Shown here piece by piece: positions 21,701 to 33,700 of a stretch of DNA of 64,000 bases. This DNA is from Cyprinodon diabolis (taxonomy: Eukaryota; Chordata; Actinopteri; Cyprinodontiformes; Cyprinodontidae): the NCBI GenBank assembly GCA_030533445.1, contig CM060065.1, positions 24,462,974 through 24,526,973 on the forward strand, written 5' to 3'. A program made the position numbers and the translations under genes. Every line of letters starts with the position of its first letter. Position 1 is the stretch's first letter. The notes beneath the pieces were generated by a model. The model had not been told where the DNA came from and made no database searches. It was given only the letters and a program-made list of their open reading frames with translations.

Positions 21701-24700
21701 GATACCCGCTGGTGGTGGTTTTTGAGGAGGTGAGGAAGATGATGCTTCCTGTTTCAGGTTAAAGTCGGAAAATCAGAGGAAATAACCCATGTATCAAAGT
21801 TACATCATTCCTAATTTTAACTCTCAAATATAAACTATTGTACCAAAGATGTGAGTCAGCTAATATTTCTGTATGCTTTGCACCTCTGGAGACGGACTTT
21901 CTTGTAGTTAGTAGTCCATTTTTTTAGGAGGGGTTTTTCTGAATCTAATCAATTCTGAACTTTTGTGTCAATGGGCGAGAGGAGGGGTACACCCTGGACA
22001 GCTCTCCAGTTCATCGCAGGGCAACACAGAGACAAACACGACAAACAACCATATTCACACACACTCACACCTAAGGGGACTGTAGAGAAGCCAATTAACC
22101 TAACAGTCTTGTTTTTGGACTGTGGGAGGAAGCCAGAGTACCCAGAGAGAACCCACGCATGCTCAGGGAGAACATGCAAACTCCACGCAGAAAGACCCCA
22201 GGCCAGGAATCGGACCCAGAACCTTCTTGCTGCAAAGCAGCAGTGCTACTCACTGCACCACTGAGCAGCCCCTGCACCAGCAATGAACCAAATTGATCGC
22301 ATTTTTTTTTTGTAGGATATATTAAAAAAACAAACAGCAAAGTTAACCCATTTAAGAGTATTTTTTACAAACACAGGATGATTCCAAAGGAGCTATTAGC
22401 TGAAAACCTGGTGGAAACCTACCGTAGATGATCATGTGAAGGATAAGCTCTCTTGTCACATGGAAGGTCTTTACCTATGAACTAAATTTAGATTCATTGT
22501 TGTTGCTAAAACAACATTTTTTAAATGGAAAGTTGAAGAAAATAATGCAATCTAGAAAATTGAACTCTGACAATTTTGAATTAAAAAGGGGGACTTTAAA
22601 GGAGCTATGATGGCCTCACGGGTTTTATTTTAGAAATCATTTTCTGTTTTGTGTTTTTTTTTTGCTCTATTTTTCAAAGTTTTTTGTTTCTCTCTTTTGG
22701 ATTGAGTTTTACAGATTAAATTCTCTTCACTCTCTTTGCTCTGGAGTGAAGAACGAAGATGCATTTCTATTGGTCTGTATGTGAAAAACAACATTTTTAT
22801 TGGTCAATGTGAGTGTCGTTTGTGTTGACCTTGAAAGGAAGTGAATGTGATCTGTGAGATAATTTCAAAATAATGCAATTTATAAAACTCAGTCTGAAAA
22901 AAATCAAATTTGAAAATATAAAATTCCTTTTTGAAAAAAGTAGTTTTAGAAATAAAAGAAATCTGAGAAAACAACAAAGTACATCTTGATAAATATTTTT
23001 AAAATAAATTTCTCAAAGTTTAATTTCACACCTACATAACGTATTCTTTGCTTGAAACAATAATGGAACAAAATCTAATCCATATTTGCATCATTACTTT
23101 CTATTTCACAAAGACATAACTTTTAAGAAAATGCTGTAAATGTTTGTAAGCTTGAAATTTTTGTAACTTTTGTGACTTTTTAACAGACTATATACAACAA
23201 GCTGTCACAGTCAGCTGGAAGACATTCCCAGGCTTTTAGAGACCTGAGCTGACCTATGTGTGAGCTCCAATGCTCCACTTGCTCCCCAAAAACAAAGACA
23301 GAGAAAATTGAAACATTTGTGCAGAATTTTACTCGTATTTTAAATAATCTCGGAGCAGACTTTGTTCATACCTTAGTGGTCATTTATAACCATAAAACTT
23401 ATGTCACTGTGCTTTACTGCAGGGATGAAAAACTGTTCTGATGGACAAGGATAACAATGTGTTATACGGCATGGTGTATTATTGTCACATTTGGGGGTTC
23501 TGCTTGTGTTTAATTTACTATTATTTATTTTGAAAAATGGAAATCTTCCAAAACTTCCCTCCAGTATTTTTCAACAGCAAAACATATTTATAGCAAAGAA
23601 CAATTCAAGAGGTTTGTAGTTTCTTATAGATTTGATGGAAAATGTCACCTGTTTCCACAAGAACAACTAAAGTTTGTTATAACTATACTTTTCTTCTTAA
23701 CTTAATAAAGATTATCCTACATTTTTATAACTATTCCGAACGTCTTACCATTATATTTAAGCATCTTTAACCGTCTTTTAATGCATAGAGTAATAGTATC
23801 TTTGGTCCACCATGTAGGTTGAGTATTTTTTGCGAAAGCTGACTGAGGCCATGGGAATGGGATGGTGTGAGGAAAAGTTCACTGACTACATGAAACAGAA
23901 GAAAAGGAAGAGCTGGCTAACTGTCTGGGAGCTGATGGAGCTGGTGGGGGTGATCTACTTCAGCAAGGACGTGGACCGCCATACTCTGTCCATGAGCATC
24001 AATGAGGTGTTTTCAGAGCTCATACTGGACATCCTCAAGCAGGTAGGGAAAAAGGGCCATCGCTTTGGGTTTCTAATCACAATTACAGGAAGTGTCTTGG
24101 TTAAACTAGGCGTTGTATTTTAAAGGGTTACATGATGAAGAAAGGCCACAAGCGGAAGAACTGGACAGAGCGCTGGTTTGTCCTTCGACCCACTTCGCTG
24201 TCCTACTACGTTTGTGAAGACCTCACAGAGAAGAAGGGGGACATCATTCTGGACCAAAGCTGCTGCGTGGAGGTAAATAGTGTCCTTTCATTAAAGGAAG
24301 AATGAAGGATAAAACTTTGTATAATTGGATTTTATACATTTATTTCTTATAAATTCTTTCAGTTTTACATGATTTGTTTATCTCTTCCAGTCTCTGCTTG
24401 ATAGAGATGGAAAAAAATGCCTTTTCATTATCAAGTGCGTCGATAAAAGCTTTGAGATAAGTGCTTCGGATAAAAAGAAGAAGCAGGAATGGATTCAAGG
24501 TACTGACTAGCTAACTTCCCCATGACTTGGAGTCCTGTCACTTTTAACCTGCCATCAGTGATCTCCTCCTTCCTCTCTTCTGGTAGCTATACAGACGTGC
24601 ATCCAGCTGCTGAGGCTCGGCCTGCTGTCTCCCCACCGTGAGGCCCGGCTCAGGCGTCGGGAGCTCCGGCAGAAGCAGCTAATGGATGAGGAAGACCTGG

Positions 24701-27700
24701 CAGAGAGGATGAAGAATCTCCAGGTGGCTAATGAGGCCAAACAGAGGCAACTGGAGGAGATGAGGATGGTCTGTTCTTAACATCAAAATACAGATAAGAT
24801 CAAATAAACTCTATTGATCTCACAGTGGAGAAATTCAGTTGTCACATTGGCTCAATAGTAAAAGCATGAAGCCAGCGTAAAAGGCGCCATCTTGGTCCCA
24901 TCTTAGGCTATCGCCAGTCAATGGATCAGCATGTCTATGAACTTAAAGACCACGTTGGGAGAATGTGCCTAAAAATGGGGGGGGGAAATCAGTGCTAAGA
25001 AAACATACTGCAGATAAAGTGTTTGAAAAAGCAGCTGTTTAAGGAAGGTAAAGAAATATTTCTTGGTTACAAGAGCTAAAAAATAAGGTACATCTAAGGG
25101 AAACTGATAAATCTTATCAACTTTACAAGATTGCAACATAATCGTTCACTTTGGAAGCAAACCATAAATGAAATAAGGTTTGACTTAAGACTTTTGCAAA
25201 ACAGTTTAAGAGCAAATCATGGTAACTGAATGGTTGCACATTGCTGTGTGTAATAAATCATTTAGGGGATATCCCTGTCTATAACAAATTATCTTTATGA
25301 TGATTTGATGATGTAAAATATTTCTTGTAAAAGCTGTTTATTAATGGTTTAATCTTTCAAAATGTATCTGCAAGGTGATCCTTAAAAAAGAAAAACATTT
25401 GTAAAAATGAGCATTAACTCAGTTAAATTGGCCTGTTAACCCCATCACCGGGTTGGGGGTTTGGTTGGAGGGATTCCCACATACTTGGGTTTAACACAAT
25501 AGAAAATACATTAAAGGGGAAGTAAAACTTCATGCAAACAGCACCAGATAGGGACACCTGTGTGTGTTTAAAACCGGGTGCATGAGCTCAGTACTTTAAG
25601 CTGAGCCATATTATTCCTCATATCTCACTTCTCTTTTTCTTTTACCACTGGGCTTTTCTTTGCAAATGTCAAAACACTTTTAGATCTTGCGGACATTTTT
25701 GGAGAAGCTATGAGTGCATGTCTGCAAAGTTTTTTTTTTTTAAGTCAATAAAAGTAGATTTAAAGTGTTTCCTTTAGAATGTCTTAATTAACTAAACCTC
25801 AGAACCTTTTACGCTGTTTTATGTTTGTTTGTGGCCTTGGTTCAAGCAGAGCGGTAATGGCTCCTTCCTCTATTGTGCTTCACAGAAAATGGATGAGGTC
25901 CAGGCCAAAGCAACACTGGAGGAGCTCAGGAGGCAAAAAAAACAGTCAGACCTGCACGATCGATACAGATTAGACTTGGAGAGAGAAAAAATGGTAAAAG
26001 TTTTTCCACACCGCCTTGTACAAATGTTCACACCTAGTTTGTGTTAATGGATAAAAGATACAGTTAACATTTTTTAAAAGACTACACATATGATGATGAT
26101 GACGACGACAATGGCTCATCAAATACACTCTAATGTATTTGGGATTTGCAGCTCACAGCAACTAAATAGATATTCGTTCAAGAAAAACCTGAAGTCAAGT
26201 AAAAAATATCCAAAAATAAGAAACGTGTTGCTTAGAGACCTGAGGAAATAAGGCCTCATTTTAATTTCAAAGGCCAATATAGTACCTCCAGATTCGTCAC
26301 TTTGGGTCTCTCTTGAGGAAAGGCAGGTAAGCATGAAGATGTCAGATTTAGAAAACTGCATTATTTTGGCCAAGTCTTGCAAAAGAACTGATTTCCTATT
26401 TTTATTCTGCTTCCTCTGGTTTTGGCTCTCTGAACGTTAGAGGGTGACCTTCTGGCGACATTCAATCCACGCAAATGGAAAAAATTTGTAATGGGGTTTT
26501 CTGCAAGTTCAATACCTACACATGAGCAGAACTTCAGATTTTTCTGTTGTTCCAAATATGCAGCCAGAAACTTACATTTTCCTTTACATTTTACACCTCT
26601 GTTATAATTGTACATTAAACAAGGGCGATTTTTATTTAATTTGCTTAGGTCATGTGACTGGATTGAAATCTATTGGGAAGTGTGTCCAGACACTAAACCA
26701 GATAGGTCTAATGTGCATAATAGAATTCACTGTGCAGATTGTACTCACCGAGTTCAGTGTCTGGGCAGAACAAACTAAAGGCTTGGAGATGACTTGTTAA
26801 CTCCTCATCTCCTAACTCTGAAATATTCTCCACAAGCTTCTGTTTTATTGACCATCTGGTCAAAAAAGGTCAATTTTCATTCAAAGTTTATATGTAAGGG
26901 AGTCGTTTAAGATATATTAAATGTTAATGGTAATACTTTGAATATTTAACCAACCTGATTAAACATAACATTAGATGTACTGAATTACAATACAAACAAA
27001 TCATGGAAAGCCATACCTCAACCCTTCAGTTCAATCGAACAAGATCAGCCTGTTTGAATCCTTAGAGATTCGTAAGCTTTTCAAAGTGAAACTGGAATAC
27101 GTATATATGTATATATGTATATGTGATCATAAATGCATGGTTTATTAATTAATCTGTCGGTAAAATTAAGGGTGATCCTCAATATTATTCAAATTATTAA
27201 ACAGCATATTTATTCAAAAATTAAAGAGTCCCAATTTAAAAATACCAAACCAAATATAGCTTGGTAATACATTTTTAAAGACATTCAAATTTGAAGTAGG
27301 TACTTATGAACCTGGTTAAATTACATAAGAAAGAATTGCCTTTATTTTCTGTTTTTTAATCTGGGCTTTACACAAATGGTTTAGATAGCATTTCAAACCT
27401 TGAATTTGCACATAGATTCTACATTGACAGTCTAAGTTGGTATTTTCTATTAATATCTGCAAATGGAAAGTTATTTATTAAAGGAAAAGTCCAGTCAACA
27501 AGGAATGATCAATGTTTAAAGAAGTTACATTACAAAAAAAGGGCTTTGTCCTGTCAATGTCCATGTCTCAGTTACAATGTGGGGCACAAGTATTGTCCCA
27601 ATTCTCCAGATTTCGTACACTTGAAACTTGCAAACTTCCTCCAGGTGATCACTTCATAGAAGGGCGCAGAGTTTAGTGTGAGTATTGGGACTGTCCCTGC

Positions 27701-30700
27701 CTGTGCAGTCAGAGAGCATAGCGAATCTCCTCTGTTTCCCCATTGAACATGAGTCCCAGATGTGCGAAGTTTCAATTGATCCCCCTGAATTAAAAATCAT
27801 ACTATAACTATAACATTTGCCTTATTTTGTTTCTTTAAAACTATGGCAGTGAAATAGATGGCATATAGGCTTGGTTTCAACAGCGCTAACTGACAATCTC
27901 TTCCTATCAGGCAGAGAAAGCGGTTGTTTTATATTACTTTTGAGACCTAATGTTATATGCATAGTTGGTTTTCTTACCATTCAAATGCAGATGGGTGAAA
28001 AATAAAACATATTTCTGTGGTGTGACAAACTGAGAACACGCATTTATTTTTACTTAACATGGTCTTTAACCAATCTGTGGTTCCTGTTGGCTCTTAACAG
28101 TGCTAAATGGTGTGCTAAAAATAGTCGACAATAAATTTACTGTCTGCCTGAAGCTGCTTTTAGAAACAAGATAATTCAGTACTGTAACAGTACTGTGTGG
28201 ATGTCCTTGTTAATGTGATCAGTCTTCATCAGACCCTTAAGGTGTCATTATAGAATAAAATAGAATAGAATAGAAAATCCCTTTATTGTCCCACAATGGG
28301 GAAATTCTGGTGTTTACAGCTGCAAAAAGATTATAGAAAAATGTTCACACAAATATGGATCTTAGAAAAATGTATAAGAATAAAATAATAGTGAAGAATT
28401 AAAAAATAAACAATACAATACTGCACTGTAAAGTGTTTAATGACCATGATAAATGACCAATATACAGCTATGAACATTTTTACAGAAATTGATGTTTGAA
28501 AATGGCAGCAATATCAGAGATGTGCAAAATGACAGCAGCATGTTATTTAACTGAATAAGGTAGAAACTGTACAAAATCAGCATGAATGTAAAACATCTTA
28601 CTGAGGTTGTTGGGAACAGTGGTGGTTATAGAGTCTTACAGCTGCTGGGAGGAAGGATCTGTGATAAAATAAAATTTAGGGTGCAGCAGTCTGTCACTGA
28701 AGAAGCTCATTTTATTTATACTTTTTATTTACTGTGGCAACCAGACATATTTATCTGACTCATCTCACTCACCAACACATCGGTTAAACTGTGTTTATTT
28801 TTCCCCTCTCTTAGTTGCAGTTTCCATTTATAACCAATAAATAATATTAATGAGCTGGTTCATTTAAATTCACAATGACATTCATGTGGTGCTTTACATG
28901 AACCATTTATGGTTGATGACCCTGCAGATGGCTGAACATGAGGTGGAACCTTGAAGGCAAACTTTGAGCCATGGCTGTGATCAATGAAAGTTTTTTCTTT
29001 TCGTTTTTGTGTCTATGCACAATTTTAAAAATCAGGATTTATTCAGTTATATATATTTTTTGCTGTACTCCATTTTCAAGTGTTTGGTATATGTACACTT
29101 TCAGAATTGATTCCATTCAATGCTTTATGACTTGGGGGGTCTCATGCAGAAAAGGGTATGCAACCTTAATGCTAAAAGTTTGCGGTAGGGAGAAATCTTG
29201 AAAACTTGTGGCATAAAAACAAGCGGGATGTATAAAACTGAGTGTGGGCTTGTCAACACACAGCTTTCCTTTATATATCTCAATTTGGTGGAAAATCAAA
29301 CGCAGCTGGAGGACCATCTTGGATCGGCCAGTTCCAAGGCTCCCTCAGTGTGTCAGTATAACCATGGTGCTGTGAGGCCGTCACTCTTCTTTTATCTCAT
29401 ACACTTCATGGGGTGCGATTTATTACAACGAACCAACAACGTACTGATTGGCATCAACAATTCAATAAAAAAATAGGCTAAAAAAAGAAAGAAATGTTAC
29501 TTTTGCTCTTTGAAATAAAAAAAACATTGCGTAGCTGCCCAAAGAGCACAAATATTTCCGATGCTGATCATTGTAATGTTTAAAACATAGTTACGAAATA
29601 AATATGACCCCCCTATTCCTATTAGGAACGCTGTACAGACCAGGATAGACTTCAAGCTTAAAATGATTCAGGACTAAAAAAAAAGACATTTTTGTGTAAT
29701 TTTGGCACTTAAAGTTTTTAGATAAAATAGAAAATAATCAAATAAGTGCAAATTGTGTTTACAAAGCCTTGCTGTTGGATCTTTTTTATTTTTATTTAGT
29801 TATTTAATCAGGACAGAGCACATTAATGAACAATCTTATACTTTTGTACAGATCGTAAATGAGCCAGATTAGAGCATAGTTGCTAATTTACATCTGTCGT
29901 CCTGAGGCAGTTTCTGCAAGGTTTTAGATGTTGTCAGTCTTTTGTAACCTTCTGGATGAGATATCTGTATGCTTCTGGAGCAACATTGGTAGGTCGGTCA
30001 ATCCCATGTTTTAATTATTGTTTCACTGGAGTCTCAAAGGCTGTGTCCGAACGTCCGGCCTAACGTTGTGCCACTTAATGAGCTTCCAATGTCCAGTGGA
30101 TGAAAAAGTAGTGGATTTCAAATTTCCCACAATGGACCTTAGAAAAGTAGTGTGCATCTATGGTCACTAGAGCAGAGCGGATATATCCCACAATGCTTTG
30201 CAAGAGCTCTCCTCACAAAGCGTCATGGGATTTGTTTTGTGGGAGAGAGAGAACAAAGATGGTACAGGAACTGTGCGGGGAGGCGGAGTCACTTGACCAA
30301 CAGGGAATGAAAAGTAGTTAACAGTAAGTTAACTGAGTTCACTATAAAGTCCGCTATATAGCCCCCCCTCCATATAGCAATGCGGTTAGGGGCCAGAGCA
30401 GACATGATTTGTGTTATATCTTCTTGTATGTTGTTAATTTAGTCTATAAAAGTCAGTGCGCAGTTGTTGATATTTACCTTAGCTGACATATAAATGCGAT
30501 CAATCACAGTTAAAACCTTTTTGGACAAGGATGGCAGTTAAACATTAACATATTTTTTTCCTTTTTATACATTTTGAAAGTCTGTATTATTTTATCCCTT
30601 TATTTTTGTCTGACATCAACATTTGTGAGACAAAAAAATAAAAAGTTAAAAAGATTTTTTTTTTATTGCACCATTTGTTGTAGCTGTAAAAACATGGGTC

Positions 30701-33700
30701 GTCTCCTTTCACTCAGACTCTTTAGTCTTTTTTTTTTTTTCCCTTAAAGCTGAAACTACATGAGATTGGATTTAACAAGGAAACAGTTGTTCTTTATTCC
30801 TGAGGGGAAGTTTTCTAAACCGAGAGATGTGTTTGCTGGGTAAGAAGAGATCTGGCCTCCTTGTTTATTCACTTTCCTATATAGAGAGTAAAATAAATGT
30901 GCCTACTATCCTTTTTAATTTGTGGCAATGCAAACATCTAAATTTTACTGCTAAAAAGGTCCTCAAGTCAAGAAAAAATATATTTTATTTTATGTTGTTT
31001 TTTTTGTTTTTTTTTTACATTTGCTATGGTATCTAACACAATGCTGGTTTTCTTTATTAAAGATTTGGCTCTGGCGTCTTGTTTAAGGCACAACAGTTAG
31101 GAAAGTATCTTCCATTTATACTTTTCTTTTTTTTGCTCTGAATTTTCTTGAGTCTTAGATTCAAATCGGGTATTTCTTATGATTTTATTGCAGTTGTATT
31201 GGTACGCAAACAGTTCTTTTTGTTGTACATAAAGATCAAAAAATATTTCAGGTACGGCAGGAGATGGAGGAGCAGATGGCTGCGAAGTCCAGCGAGCTGG
31301 AGCAGTACCTTCAGCGGGTCAGAGAACTTGAAGACATGTACCACCGATTGGAGGAGGCCTTAGAGGATGAGCGACAGGCCAAGCAGGATGAGGAAGCCAT
31401 GAGGAAGCTGCAGGCCAGGTCTGAGGAACATATTTAAGATGCTCAAGACAGAGTATAAGTTTTATGTTTAGGAGGCTATTAATAGCTGTAATTTTAACTG
31501 TAAAACAGCCAATGATCACCATTTTGTTGTAGTTATGGTCAGCGTGTGTAGGTGTGCAGCAATTCGTCCGGTTAAAAAAAAATTGTTCTAAAACTTTTGA
31601 CATTTAGATTTATGAATGTAAATCGGTTCATTTTAAAAGTTGGCTCACATTATTATCATGGTGCCAATGCCTAACAACTGTTGAAGCCCTTTACATGATG
31701 AAAAGAAGCAAAAGTCATTTCTGATTATATAGAATCTAGTTTGGTTCAGCTCAGTTAAGTTCATTCAGTGTCATTCCAATAAAGTAAGGTCCAACTCAGT
31801 CCCCATTATTAAAACACATTCAATTCACTTTAAAAGAAAGTTATGGGGAAGCTCAGTTGATGGTATGGAGATCTTTTATTCGCAGACATTACAAGTCTCC
31901 CGGAAGTTCCGGTAATCTCCCTGATATAGACGGTTGTTCACGGATGCCTGCGAGTCGGATAAATTATCCCGGATTTTGCGAGGTGGTGTTTTTTAATGCG
32001 AGTGAGAGCGGGCAGGTAATAATTCATGCATCATGTTCGGATAAGAACATGGGGAGGAGGCTACTTCTGAAACCTGTGCAACTTGTCTGTCCAACGCGAT
32101 GCTCTGATCAACCAGCGTTCCAGGCGACTGGTTGATCAGAGAGCTGATTGGATCAGTCCGATAAGTTTCTCTGGGTTACTCTCTGGCAGTCACCTAGTTG
32201 CTACTCAGAGCTGTGCATCTTGTGAAACAGCAGAGGTTGAATCCTCGAGTAAAAAACGAAAATATAGGACTAATTTAACAGCAGAATATACTAAAGTATA
32301 TCCACGTCTAGTGAAGATTAAAGAGTGGCGGATGTGAACTAAATTTACCAGGGGGCCAGGAGAGGGGGCAGCATATTTTCATGGGGGAACAGAAAAGCAT
32401 GAAGTGAATAATCAGGGCAAGTTATTCAGATATATTAAGAGAGCTGCATGAAGTGAAATTTCTTTTCAATTAGGTCCAATACAAATTCTATTTCTTCTGA
32501 GGTCAATATACATTTATAATTTAGGAATTTTACATATTTGTGACTTAATTTAGGTTAAAACTATCGTTTTCTATAAAATTTGAATTAGAACTTAAGAAAA
32601 ACTGTTAGATTCATCTGTAAAAAATTAAAGGATTTTTTAACTTTGTTGTGGGGAAAAAAATCATTTAGCAGATGAAAACTGGGATCCTATTTCAGTACCA
32701 CTGAAGCTATCACCTTATTGTTTTTGAATAATTAGCAAAACAGAATTTGAAAAGAAAAAGAATGAAGTAGTTCCAAAGGACATATCAGTAACCATGTCTG
32801 TTCCAGCGCATATCATCATTAGAATTTCTGGTCCCTGTCTAGAAATGGCCATGGTGAGGAATGATGACACCGTGGCGAGGTGCACTATATGCTGCAGTCC
32901 CATGAAAAACAGAAAGCTCAACCAATGTTCAAGGCTACAAGATTAAGCATCTCCCTGAAATGAGTTTTTGGAACTTGGGATGTCTGTATTTGCAATAATC
33001 CTTCCTAAAGATCAAGCATCTAGTGACTATAAGAAGGAAAAACTCCCTTTTAACAAGCAGAAACCTCCATTAGTATTATCTCAGGTTTTGCGTCAATCTG
33101 CTGCAGCAAACAAAGTTGTTTGAGGAAAGAAAACGGACGCACACAAACCCAAAGAAGCATTGAGGTAGAAGTATCGTCACAGGGGAAGAAAGACTGAATT
33201 ATACAAAGTTATTGCAGTGATAATTTTGTTAATTATTCTAGGAAAGATCCAGAGCTATACACAGAAGTACAGAGCGGGGAGTACTTTCCATGGAAAAATC
33301 TGATCTACATCTGGAGTGATAGCAAAGCATTACAGGCAGCTGAAGCTCTCTGGTTACTGCTGATCTGTTATTTTTTCAGCTAAAGGATGATGCTGGGGTT
33401 TTTCACCCTTGCTCCTCTCCTCAAGGCCATCCACATATTTCTCTTGGCATAAAATATGTTTTTTGTCATTTCCCTGTTGGAAAATATTTATGTTCTCTGG
33501 AGTTTAGAGGTAATGATTGAATCCTGTTAGCTATAGCTACACTGACTTTTAATGGTCATTGGCTTCTGATGATTCAGTGAGAAACTCATTAGTGTGGAAT
33601 TTAAAGTGATAAAAACATTTTGAGATACTTTCAAATATTTTCTTATGCTTTTGAATCAGTCTATATGTTTATAAATCCTCAGAACTTGCAGTACATTAAT

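Noticed and set aside
21965..22275. tRNA-like sequence with an A/B-box pattern.
   Set aside because: It is the head of a SINE with the full SINE body attached, not a functional tRNA gene.
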